Below are positions 11,701-23,600 of a stretch of 64,000 nt of DNA, in pieces. Position 1 is the stretch's first letter, and the number at the start of each line of letters is the position of its first letter. This DNA is from Nomia melanderi (taxonomy: Eukaryota; Arthropoda; Insecta; Hymenoptera; Halictidae): positions 4,712,001 to 4,776,000 of the forward strand of contig NC_135002.1 in NCBI RefSeq assembly GCF_051020985.1. Direction: 5' to 3'. A model generated the notes under the pieces. It had not been told where the DNA came from. It made no database searches and saw only the letters and a list, made by a program, of their open reading frames with translations. The position numbers and the translations under genes were made by a program.

Positions 11701-13589
11701 AAAGTGACAGACTTTCCCAAGCCCACGATTCTCGTCAAGCACACTCTCGGAACACCCTCTTCGCAGTGTGCGAGCATAGCGGTTGCTACAATAACCCCGC
11801 TCGATCCCCCGAAAAACCGAGTTCGAGCACCCCGGATAAGTGCACTCGGCAATTTCATCGAATAATCTATTCCCGGCGCGTCCGTGTATGTGCGTGCGCG
11901 TCGAGGAATTTGGGAAAGTCGCGATCGGGCGAGTCAACAAGTCGAGAAGTTCGAAAGGGGAGTATTTTTTCGACTTCTAAATAAAAGGTCTAATAACATA
12001 GTTTCCACGATTCCACGCACCGACAACTTAATTCTCTTCGAGAAAATCTCAAATTTCTTGTTGGCAATGAATGTCCGATTTCATCAGTATTTCACCGATT
12101 CAATGAATGAAATTGATATTAGCAAGTTATTCTCACTCCGTTGCCATCAAATCGAATGGAACTCCGTTACAAAATCATTCTACGAGTTGAAATTTTGATT
12201 TAAAAATCCACACGAATTTTTCTTGGTAGCTAACAACTTCCAGTCTGTTTCCACTAGCTCTGAGACGAGATACAAATATTCTTGAAGATCGTGCGTTGTT
12301 TATAATCTGTTTATCCCGAGGCAGCCGACAAAAGTTATCATGCGCGTACGATAGCAGATCGATTGACGTTTCGAGTGTGTCAACCGTAAGCTGCTAGTAG
12401 ATCATTCCTTATCCTGATAGCCTTCCTGTCGAGACGAAAAATATGCCGGTAGGGTTGAGGCCCGTCGAAATCATTCCTCGTCCGCCTCGTGACGTGTCAC
12501 GGCTGTAACGGAAGTTTCGTCGTCGAACAGCGGAGAGGTATCGATTCCGGTCGTTTGTTTATGTTGAAATGCATTCGAATTTCCTGATTCGTCGCGACAT
12601 ATCGTCGCTTATAAAATCACCCCTTGAATTATTTATTTCTCGCACGGATCGCGCACTTGGAATCGAACGTCATCGACGGCAACTCTTTCCGATTCGATGG
12701 CACTCTGATCTCAAACGTAAATTCTAAAAATTATTGATAAATTCAATAACAGATAGATTAACAATGAGAAAAGGAAACGTTAAATGTATTTAGGTCTCCA
12801 TCTTAGAATAACGATACTAACGGCACAGAAATTTGCATTTACAATCCCGTTCCGCGTAGTCTATAACGACAAGCCGACTGCGCCGTATAAATTCCGACGA
12901 AATCATGTCGTCCGGTACTAGCCTTGGAACTAAGCACAATATTCTCTTAGTAACGGAGTGACGCCGTTTAAAATTGTTCAGCGCGTGTCGCGTGACGGGG
13001 CGGTTTGCAGCTGCCGGAATTTTTTCCGCGAATTTTTCGCGATTCCGAGGCGAGCAGATGCTTTCTGCGGAGAGTTGCGCGATTCTTCCCGCGTTTCCCC
13101 TCCTCGCCCCCCCCCGTGGCCCTATCTTTTTCTCCCCCTTTGTTTCTCTTCCGTTGGCTCTCCGCTCAAACGGATTACACCGGTGCCTGGTTCCGATCGA
13201 TCGGTAGATCCTCGCCACGGTCGAGCCGACCTTTGACTTCGCGGGCCACTTCGCGCGCGATTATCCTGCCATCGTAATTTTTACACCTCCCCTCCCACTT
13301 TAGGAGCGGGTCCGATGATTTCTTACGCCCCGTCGGATTAATTGCTCCCGGTTCGAACTCGTCGAAGTTCTATGGGAAATTGACGATCGTGCGAGTGGAT
13401 GAAATTTTAGCGACCTTAGAATGACTGAAACTCGAAGATAGATTTTAGTGAAATTTTCTGTTTGAGGATAAGAGGAGTTTCTGCGGTTTAATCGCGTTTA
13501 TATGCAATTGAAGAATTCTTAAGTAATTTGGAATGTAATGGATATGGAGTTCAACTTTCTACTTTGTTGGGAGTATAATTTAGTAGAAA
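8794..13589. other. Long non-genic stretch, several CpG-rich islands
   Basis: GC-rich islands at about 9160-9300, 10030-10320, 10330-10910, 11030-11290 and 12970-13320 alternate with AT-rich sequence. A run of nine C lies at 13107-13115. Many 60-133 codon ORFs overlap on both strands inside the islands. None shows a domain or splice-supported model. I see no repeat family between 8794 and 13590. Confidence 0.45.
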
Positions 13590-14001
13590 TGAAAATCTTA
13601 AAACACACTAGAACCTACGAAAATCAAGGAATTACTAATTACGATGCTTAACCAGTTCACTGTGGAATTTAGTTGGAGAAACCTCTGGTTCTGCGCACAA
13701 TAAAATAAAACAATGGAGCGTGTACTCGTCGAACGCAGGACGAATGCACGTAGAGTATTTTAACCCTTTGCACTCGAGAGGTGACTCCCAGTCACCATTT
13801 GATTTGACGAAGTAAAATTAGAAAATTTGATATTTAATATTGAACTATGTATAATACATTGGCGCGTGAAATATTGGGATAAAGAAGCTTTGTTTCTCAA
13901 TTTACCTGTGATTTCTCATTGGTTCGTTTCAAATAATGTCGTCTACGTCCAGGATAGTGTCGAATGTTTCTAGTGAAAAGCTTCCGAGTGCAAAGGGTTA
14001 A
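13590..14001 (+). mobile_element. Composite repeat: family G-like left part with MITE A copy 2 at 13760-14001
   Basis: MITE A is 242 bp: head TTAACCCTTTGCACTCGAG at 13760, tail CTTCCGAGTGCAAAGGGTTAA ending at 14001. The ~165 bp to its left (from about 13594, with ACACTAGAACCTACG) is also shared with the copy at 18730, so the repeated unit is about 400 bp. ACACTAGAACC resembles the terminus of the G family at 39014 and 29618, suggesting the A element inserted in an older G element whose right part is no longer recognisable (inference). Confidence 0.75.
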
Positions 14002-14730
14002 GTAATTGTATTACGTAGGAAAATAATATTACGCTATAACTAGCGAAGAAAAAGGAACAATTGAATATTGCCACATGTACCATCGACATAAATGGTAACA
14101 TCATGGTAGGAGGATTCATAATATCAAGAATTAATTTCTATTAAAGTCTAGTCCTCATTAACTGCTCGATCAAAATTCAATGGTCGTGAATATATGAATA
14201 ACAAAATGGACAGGTGCGACAAACCATTCAATTCGTTTGACACGCTAGTTTATACACATAAACTCGGCGGGATGAAGATTTTCGGGGGAAGTAAATTTCA
14301 GTTCAAGGCCTCGACACCTCCTTATTCCATAAGATCAAAGGGACGGGCAGAGATTAGGGTGTAGTTAGCGGTAGACAATTCGGGGTTGCAATAATTACGC
14401 GGCCTGGGGGGAATCCACGGCTCCTTGATCCTTAAGGGCGGTCTTTATCGTGGCTTAAGTGAGGATTAACGGCGAGGAACGAAGAACCATTGGCTGACCC
14501 TGAGGATCATTGGCGCCTCGATAAGAGGTGAACGGTCGCTGATAAGCCGGCGAGACTTTCCTGTCGTTGATCGCCCTACACGACATTACGATAATGAAGC
14601 CGCGAGATTATTTGGAGATTTCGCGGACGATGAGGCCGTCAAGGATGTGCGGAAGTCGTAAGGAAAGAACAACGAAGAATAGACTAGCCAAGCTCTTCTA
14701 TTTTATTGAAACACAAGCTTAATCCACATG
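14002..14730. other. Non-genic stretch
   Basis: AT-rich to about 14270 and moderately GC-rich to 14660. I see no ORF worth calling and no repeat family. Confidence 0.5.
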
Positions 14731-14962
14731 TTAATCCCTTGCCTTGTAACAACATGCTAGACTCGTGAAGATTTTTAACATGATTTATCAAACATAAATA
14801 TTACTCAATTCATTCGAAGTAAACATTATTCTTCTGTAATCAATTATTACATTTCAATGGAAACACAAGCATAACATATGAATATAATTTTTCTCTTTCC
14901 AAGAAATTATTAATGACAAAGTAGCCGTATCAGAGTTAAGAAAGAAATAGGGCAAGGGGTTA
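14731..14962. mobile_element. TTAA-flanked MITE, family H
   Basis: 232 bp. Left edge TTAATCCCTTGCC, right edge GGCAAGGGGTTAA, an inverted pair of about 13 bp with one mismatch. The interior is AT-rich and non-coding. Only one copy is seen in the window. The terminal structure matches the other TTAA families. Confidence 0.65.
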
Positions 14963-17900
14963 ATCAACCTAACCATCGAAAACACATCGAGAAATCAATA
15001 TACATATAATAAAGTTACAACTATCGACTAACATAAAATTCCACTGAAATCTTCGTCAGAATCATATAAACAGCGTATATAAAACTTAACAGTCAAAGTT
15101 GACACACTATCGCCGGGTAACATCGTGAGCTTGACTCATACGTATAGCGGGTGAAACTTAGCGAAGTATGAAAAAAGTGCACTTTTTAGAAATCATGTAA
15201 TATCTTCACATCTAATAGAAGGATTTCAATGAAATTTGTAAAATGGTATCATAGAGTATTTCGAAGATGTAGATGAAATTTAAAAAGAAATTCAGTTTTT
15301 AATTTAGTTTTTTATTACTTCGTTTAATGTATGACACGGACCAAACAATAATTGTTAATTTTTGAAAGTTTTAAGAGTTCATGTAGCAAGAGAAAAGCGT
15401 AATAATGTTTAGGAATATTTTATTATACAGTTTCTTATACAGCAATTTTATTTACTTTGTAAGCACGAAACTTGCAGTGTCAAAACAGCACATCTCATAA
15501 AATTATTAGTTTCTCTTAAAAATTAATAAATTTAGGACTGAACACTGGCTTTACGAGAAACAACCAGAAACATCATTCCTGCCCAAAAATTGGTGACAAT
15601 GAAAAAAAAACAAATAAAAGGTATTAATACCCTTCCCGATAGTGCGTTCACAACCACACAGTCTCAATCGAACCTGAAAAAGAATCACTGTCCACGCGCA
15701 TCGTCCTGATTCACCGCGAGGAGATCCCCAAACGCGTCCCCCAGGTTTCGAAAGCCGACCAGTCGCGCGCAGGAGGTAACCGAATCGCATCCGCCGCGAG
15801 GACTCAAATATAAATCAGCCTGTCCGTCGAATCGCGGAGGCGCGATCCTTTCTGTTTGTTGGTTTTTCGAGAGCGTGCCGTTGCACGGGCCTCATTGTTC
15901 GTAAACATATGTTCCCGTGGGTGTGCTGGTAGACCGCCGATGGCAGGACGGAGGAGAAAGAAAGAGACAGGGCAGGGCAGACCGAAGGAAAACGGATGGA
16001 CGAGCGGCAGACAGCCAGTCTGGCATCACCTGGACGAGGAGCACGCGCCTCTCGATCCTGCGGCCGGGGTGGGAAGGACACCGCCGCACGGATATCGACG
16101 CAACACGCGCATTGTGCCCGTGCCACCGCTGTCGGCCCATAATGCGATCGTGTAACGTCGCGTAACGACGACGACAATGGCCCACGGCCGCGACCTGCCG
16201 CGGGAAAACCCCTTCGCGCCCAATGAAAATCCTTTTAGGGTCCATCGATACCCGGCCTCGATGGGGCGGATCTGTAAAGGCCTCTTTCCAGAACTACGCG
16301 GCGTGCCCGATCGCAATTAAGATCGAGGGACACTCGAGGCGACGCGAGCTACCACTGGGATCGAGCCATGGATCACCGGGATCGATGCCTGGGTCGCCGG
16401 GATTGAGCTTCGATGGCTTTTCACGGGATGAATGGGGCGAATGCAATTGGATTTCGTTGGGCGAGTCGTATTATGCAATTCTGGCAGGGTGGAGTTGGAG
16501 TTTCGGTTTAACTACTGGAAATGAATTCAGAAATTTGGCAGTCTCCTGTGAATTTCGTTTTTACCTATTTTATGTACGCTTATTTTGTTTGGTAATCGTT
16601 CTGTATGGGGTGGTACATTTTTGAGAATTTCGACATCATTGAGAATTTTGAGGTACAAACGTCTCGACGTCTTTCCAGCGCAAGTGGTTAACAGTTTCGA
16701 GAATTGATCGAATTGATTTCGTCGTGTACGTTGTGCAAATGTCTTCTTCGTTCGAGTAGGTTTTTGCTGTTTTGTATTCGATGTTTGTAATGTATTTATA
16801 ACGTGCTTTCGATTGACGAGCGTTTGACGATTTCGGTAAACAGTAGGACGATTGATGGAATGGAAGAATATTCGAGAACGAAGCGGGATTGACATTACAA
16901 TCGAAGATTGCAGAGGTAAAAAGATAAATAGGATTTTCCAGGATAACGTTTCAAACAGCTGGCCAAGCTGACTGTGTTCCTTATTAAATCTTTGACGAGA
17001 CAGGACACGGGCATGCTTTTAAGAGAGCGACAAGGTCCAACCGCTGAGGACCAGTTAATAAATAACGAATTGAAGGACTTATAGTTGTCCTTGGTTGCGC
17101 TGGAAGGGGTTTATCTCACGTGCACTGTGAATCGTAAGATAATCGTATATTATTCCAGACACGAGACAAGGCATGCGTAAGCCACTCAAGCTTCTTTCAG
17201 CGGAATCGAGCTTAGGATACTCGGCAGTTCCCGTTGACCTTTCAACTTCTGTGCATTTCGAAGATTCGATGCTTTCACCTCTCATCCTCGAGAATAACTA
17301 TCCCTGAACGCAACAAAGTTATCCGATAACATCATAGAAACACTGTTTTCCTCAGATCGAAAGATCCACGTCGATTTCTAAACTTTGATACCTTCAAACG
17401 CTTGATTGTCGGAGTTCAATGGGCCAACAGAAATAATTTCAGAGCTCCACAGTTATTCACACTATAAGTTGATCAACTGTAATGCTACTGGAATCCTCGG
17501 ACCACATGACAAAAAAAAAACGAATCGAAAGAAGCTCTGATCTTCGATGGAACGCGGCATTCAAATGTCCAAACACCTGCAGTGTTTAAGCTCCCTTCGG
17601 CATATCACTGAAACGAAAGCAATCGAAAAATATAAATACGCGGCGAGAATTCCACGGAACAGGCCGAAAGGAACAGAAGCGGCGGTGCAAGAGCAAAAGG
17701 ATAGCGTTAAATGCGCGCCGGTTAACCTTCGCCGAGGAACACGGTTTTTATAACATCCTTGACTATTTTTACCATGCGAAATATAGTACAGGCGGCCAGT
17801 AGAGTGGACGACGCCGGACGATAAGGCGAGCAAAAAAATTAATTAGAAATTTATTTGCACGTGAGTGATTACGAATCTCGGTACGTGTTAATGCGAGGCG

Positions 17901-18729
17901 CAACAACGATGGGGCAATTATGGTCCACAATTTAGATACGTGTACCGTACAGATCGAGAAACTACAGAGATATCGAATCATTAATGAAAACATTATCACT
18001 TTCGAGAAAGCCCGGCGGGGACAGATGTCTCGCGCAATTTGCTTCGTTCCTGTGTAGCTTGAAAATGAACTTTCTAGTAAAAGGTGTGACGATAACAGAT
18101 TATGTTCGATGAAAATGATCGGAATTCTATCGTTAATTGACTCGCAATACGTTGAATTCGACGAAGCGGGCGTATGTGGGACGCGAACTTAAATAAATTA
18201 ACGAATTTTTCGGACGTTACTTTTACAAATGGAATGGCCTCCTTCAAATTTTCGAGTAATATATAAAATTATATGTAATAAATACGAGTCAAGACGTTGG
18301 GCGTAATTAACGACAACGCTTATTTCAGCTTATTCCGGCGAGTAGACGGTGTTTTATGGCGTGAAGTTGCCGTCCTCGAGGATTTACAGTGGACTTTTAA
18401 AAGAAGGCTTGTTAAGTGGTGATTACGTGGCCGGAGACGTTAATGGTGAATACTATCGGTGCCAACTTGTGCGAACGATTATTGTGTATACAGACAATTA
18501 TATTAATAAAAGCCGAGACGTCGATCATTCGTAATCACGTGGTAATTAGCGAATGTCGGGACAGTCCGTCCCGAGACTATTTTAAGAATCGCACAACGAA
18601 TCTGCGATATTCGTTTCGTTAATTGCAAATATACTGGAAACATGCTCGAATTTCACCAATTACAAGAATCGAAGCAATCGAAATTCGAGTCCTGGTTCGT
18701 TCAAGATTCAATAATTCAGTAGAAGCGAA
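14963..18729. other. Non-genic stretch with a GC-rich island
   Basis: AT-rich to about 15620; GC-rich, CpG-rich at about 15640-16430, where four overlapping minus- and plus-strand frames of 80-133 codons shadow one another; then mixed sequence. An A-run lies near 17511. No recognisable gene or repeat. Confidence 0.45.
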
Positions 18730-19132
18730 GATCCTAAAACAAACACACTAGAACCCACGAAAATCGAGGAATCACTAATTAGGATGCTTAACCGGTTAAC
18801 TGTGGAATTTAGTTGGAGAACCTCTCGTTCCGCGCGCTATAAAATAAAAAGGTGGAGCGTGTACTCGAAACGAATGCACGTAGAGTATTTTAACCCTTTG
18901 CACTCGAGAGGTCTCATTCACCATTTGATTCGACGCAGTGAAATTAGAAAATTTGATATTTAATATTGAACTATGTATAATACATTGGTGCGTGAAATAT
19001 TGGGATAAAGAAGCTTTGTTTCTCAATTTACCTGTGATTTCTCTTTGAATTGATTTAAAAAAAACATGGTCTTTGTCTAGTTAGAGAATGTTAAGTATTT
19101 CTAACGAAATACTTCCGAGTGCAAAGGGTTAA
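18730..19132 (+). mobile_element. Composite repeat, second copy, with MITE A copy 3 at 18890-19132
   Basis: Same order and orientation as 13594-14001: about 160 bp beginning near AACACACTAGAACCCACG, then MITE A (243 bp) with head TTAACCCTTTGCACTCGAG and tail TTCCGAGTGCAAAGGGTTAA. The right flanks of the two copies are unrelated, so similarity stops at the MITE edge. The A elements differ in the tail half (around 13920-13980 versus 19050-19110). Confidence 0.8.
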
Positions 19133-20463
19133 TGAAAGATCAAAGCGAAACAAAGGAGAATTATGCGGAGTGATAATGCGGAATTTTTAGTCTACCGTTT
19201 AATTGCTAGTCCTACATTAATGTAACATTTTAGATATGTATAACACAAATCCAAACTAAGACGACAAAATCGAATTCCTTATTCTCTTTCGCAAGTTACA
19301 AATTTCGGTTCGATTGATGTTTAGAAACATATTAATATAATCGCCGACACTCACGTTTCTAGTAGCTGAAATTTAGCCAGCGTTCAATGTGTTGAACATA
19401 GAGAAATCTCCGAAGTCCGAAACTATTTCCTTCTACCACCCCGTAGCCCCCGAATCCTCCGTTACCATCACTCCAACGGTCCCCAAGCCGGCGAAGCACC
19501 CGAAGAAGAAACTGGGCCAATCGAACAGTGACACTTGTCGCGAAAATCGCACCTTGCGACCCCAAGGAATCCCCGGCGGAAGGAAGCCGGCGGTCCCCGG
19601 CAAGACCGAGGAAGATGGAAGGAAGAACTGGTCCAGGTAGCGAAAAAAAAAGGTCAAGGTGTGAGAAAACGGGATCAGAACGCGGGAAAGGAAGAAGACA
19701 ACGACGGAGGGGAGGGCAGGGCGGAACGAGGAGAGGAGCCCGGGCGGGCCCAGGTGGGCACGCTGGAACCGCGTATAAATAAAACGTTTTGTAGCCGGTT
19801 TCGGGAGTGCGGTCGTGCAGGCCCACCTACCAGAAAAAGGGCTACCTGCGTTCCCCTCGCGCGCTTCGCCCCCGACACCCTCGACGGGTCGAAAACTTTG
19901 AGATCTTCATTGAAACGTGGATTCCTCCGGCGGGGCCCATTGACTTCTCGAACGACGATAAAAGGAGAAGGGAGCCGATATAGGGTAAACTCCGGGACAA
20001 TGGGGGAACGTTCACGGGCACGGCCAACTCTTCGTACAGATGTAATCGCCTGGGAATCCGCGAGCGACGGCCGACTTCGCCTTTGACTTTTTATTTCGTG
20101 GAAAATGAAAGGGGCCGGGGGACGGACTCGGGCCGACGCGCACCGTGCGTTCGAAAGATGCGCCGGGCACAATGCGACTCGTCCGCCCCCGTGACAGCCA
20201 TATTAGTGATCCATCATAGGCCGGGGACCTTTAACTTTTTCGTCGAGACTGATCCCACATTAATCTGCCGCGGACACCGAGCATCAGATAAGGCAAGTGC
20301 ATTGCACCTTGCGATCCGGGACCCGTGGAGCTTGCTAATATCGAGAGTCTGATTCTTGCGCTCCTTTCGGGGTTCTTGAACTTTCAGGGGAGGGTTTTAC
20401 GAATCGGTTTCTATTGGAAGGCAACAGTGTGATGGATTTCATTGTAATTGTTGAGAGTGAGCG
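19133..20463. other. GC-rich, purine-rich island, no gene
   Basis: From about 19440 to 20350 the sequence is strongly GC-rich, and the plus strand is purine-rich at 19580-19750 with G-runs. Six long frames (74-183 codons) overlap on both strands. They are Arg/Gly/Pro-rich shadows of base composition, not families I know. A TATAAATA motif lies at 19774 (see findings). Confidence 0.5.
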
Positions 20464-20663
20464 TTAACCCTTAGCACTGCAACTAATTTTTATAGTACTA
20501 ACGAAAATGAGAAATGCAACATTTCTTCGATCTTTTATTTTACTTGGTACAAAATTCGGATGTGTGGAGAATCTAATATTTTTACGGTAGTTCCTTTAAG
20601 ATTCATTGAAATATTTAATATTGTAACTGGTGCAGTATTGGAGCCTAGAGTTCAAAGGGTTAA
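20464..20663 (-). mobile_element. TTAA-flanked MITE, family B, copy 2
   Basis: 200 bp in reverse orientation: left edge TTAACCCTTAGCACTGCAAC, right edge TAGAGTTCAAAGGGTTAA. It shares the AACTAATTTTTATAGTA and ATATTTAATATTGTAACTGG segments, reverse-complemented, with the other B copies. Non-coding. Confidence 0.8.
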
Positions 20664-23600
20664 ATATATTTTTAATGGCTAGAAGCATTGGTGCAGTCCT
20701 CTCGTAGGAGTCAGTTGTTTTTCCTGAGGACAGCCATTTTTGCACGCGCTGAGCGTTTTTCCTCTCCGCGTCGTTCGGCAGTTCGCAAACGAACCATCGA
20801 AGTTCCAGTTTTTGTAAATCGTAATACATACTGATAAATATACACTTGGTTTTCAAACTGTGTTGTGTTTATTTTTGCAAATAAATATTCAACAGTTATT
20901 ATGTTCTATCTTGAGTGGATGTAGCGGTTAGTACTCTGTTAATATATTGGAATTGCGTTGACACTAAGTGTACCGGTATTTCGTAATACACCTGTTCCTG
21001 TAACTAGTGAAACGACTAAAACAAAGGTGAACAAGTTAAGGGATAAATTGTTCTTCGTGGAAACGGAAACGATAGGAATGACAAAATTGGAAAACCGATT
21101 GTGATGTAAGAATTGATAAGTTAACGATAGATTTACGTTTATTCTACAGTTTATTCTATTATTCCTAGGAACCTACGCGTTCGTCTGTATAAATCGCGAA
21201 AATTGTAGCTTCGAAACTAGAGTATCGCAGTGCGTGTTCGCACAGCTGCATTAAAATCGACTGACTCTTATTAAACGATGTGCGAACAGTTCAACATCAG
21301 ATCGACGTGCCTGCGAATCTATTGTTAAACGGACAAAAGAAACTGCGAGAGACTGTCGCGTTACCTTCTAGTTCACTAAGAATACCTGTATCCCACCGTC
21401 ACGCGAGCTCTGATGAGATGAACGCGTGGCGAGACGTTTCAAGGAGAGATCGATGTGAGATTGTTCGGTGTTTCGCAGGCAATCAAATCCTTCGGATGGA
21501 GTAATTCGGGTAACTCGTTCCACGGACCGGGATTATGAATTTTAATAATGTACCGACAGGCTTAATACCCATGAAATTGAATGGGGAGGTCGATTAAGGC
21601 GTCGGATTTAATAAATCATAACGTAAACTCATCAGTGGATCAATAAGGATATCTCAATCATTGACGAGTGATTAACGATCGATCGTTTCAACGCAAATCG
21701 ATCCGAGCCGGTCGAACGGCCGGCTGAGAAGAATGCACGTTAACTTAATCATCGGAGGGCCGTTCGTCGTATATTCTCGCCACAAATGCATTTTGCAGCT
21801 GCGACATTTTTCTAGCCGCGGGAGTATGTCTGTGGCCATGCGAAACGTGACTTTCCGAGGGGCGTGCACGCGCGCGCACCCATACAGACCGGCAGGATTT
21901 TTTCCCCGTGTATCTAGATTCACCTGGCGACGATAATTGCGCTGAAAACCGCAAATAATCGTGCTTACCTCAGGTGCGCTACGCCGCGGCGCTCGGATGT
22001 AACGAACGCGTGGTTAATAGATGTTATAAGGATATAGACAGGGTCGTAATTGAAAGCAACATGGCGGAGACGGTACGTATCTGGCGAACACGCGTCGCGG
22101 TAAGTACACGACATTACCGGCATTTTATTTTCGAAACAGCAGGTGACTCTATTCTCGTTTCTGTTAAGTCGTCCGATGGTAAAATAATAGCTTTCGATGG
22201 CATTCGCTCGATGATGGAAAGATCGTTACAGAACTGTCAATTAGATTCATCGAATATCGCACACCTTTAAGATCCATTAGCATTATCCCCGAAGACTACG
22301 CGAGGATGTGCTGTTAGCTTACAAGCATCGAGACATTCGTGTACCTATATCGTAACAATGGCGCTGAAATTCCGTCGATCGATTAAGTTAAGCGTTGATA
22401 ACGCGTTAACAGGAATAACGCTTTAAATAATCGCAAGAACTTAAAGGTTGAAACCTTCGAGTTCCTCGTCGCAGGAATACCGAGACGAACTGTGACCAAA
22501 GGATTGATTGATCGATTACACGTTGCCGTTCGAAGAATGAACACAAACGGACTCCCGACAATGTGGATCACACCCTGGCCCATTGTGATGTATATTTGCT
22601 ACGATCTTCCGCGTAGCCGGAGGCGAAAGGTGGGAGGTACGCCGGCTATCTGATCAGGTAAGCCTGCAGGGGGTGGCCGCGCAACGACTTCTTCGCCAGC
22701 GGCCGATCGCAACCCCTTAAAAAAATAAATAATGCGTAATCGTCAACTCGATCTGTGGACGTGCTGCCAGATCTTCAACATCTGCTCGATCGTTCGTGTC
22801 ACTCGAGTAGGACACTCGAGGATCTATGGTGTCATAATCCTCCCTAACCTGCGTGACCCTCGATCAAACTACCAATTCAATGATTCTAATTTTACCCTAT
22901 TTCTCTACCACCCGGACACAGTCGTTCGTCCTTATCATTACACTCGACACCCCTACCACCGTAACTCCTATGAAACCTCACCCTCAGCCACCCTCAAGCC
23001 ACAAATTACTCAATTTGAATGTCCCGGCATACCTGTGAAATCTCGACTTTCTCATGCCCGCGTCTCTCGATTCGTCAAGCGTCCGCCTCGTCGATCATCC
23101 CTCACCCCCGTTTCGATCATTCTTTAAAGGCATTCCACGGATTCCCGTAATGGGACTGCGGCCATTCAATCGAAGTTACTCTACGGGAATGGCTATATTT
23201 ACAGGGAATACCTTCGTCGCGACGCGCTGTCTGTCTTGAATCGGGACGGGGGAGTGCCGTCCGGGGTCGCCTCTTCAGCGAAGATCCCGTATAATCGATC
23301 TTAGATGGACCGTTTTGTACGCACGACCACCAAAGAATTCGTCCAAGGGTCGAGCGCTGTGTCCGCCGGGCGGGGAGGGCAGGACAGTGCAGAAAAAAAG
23401 GGGCCAGGGGGACAGGGGATCGCGCAACGTCCACGTGGGAGTCCCGCGGAGACGTCGAGAGGGCCCCGGACACGTTGAGATCGCGATAAATCAAACGCGC
23501 AAGGTGGAACCTTCTCATGGTGCGAGGAAGAAAAGCGAAGGCGAGGCCGGAGAAAGCACCGAGAAGAAAAGGGCACGCTCTGTTGTGACTCCGGATGATA

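Noticed and set aside
19535..20086. 183-codon plus-strand ORF, Arg/Gly-rich
   Set aside because: Purine-rich low-complexity DNA gives open frames in several phases; the minus strand has 155- and 165-codon frames over the same bases.
20680..20750. Imperfect hairpin GTGCAGTCCTC...GAGGACAGCC...TGCAC as a microRNA precursor
   Set aside because: Pairing is short and interrupted, and it matches no microRNA I know.
21973..22114. Minus-strand ATG frame (about 47 codons) ending at GAG|GTAAGC, overlapping a plus-strand acceptor and GTAAGT donor
   Set aside because: Splice-like signals on both strands of the same short stretch contradict each other and no partner exon was found.
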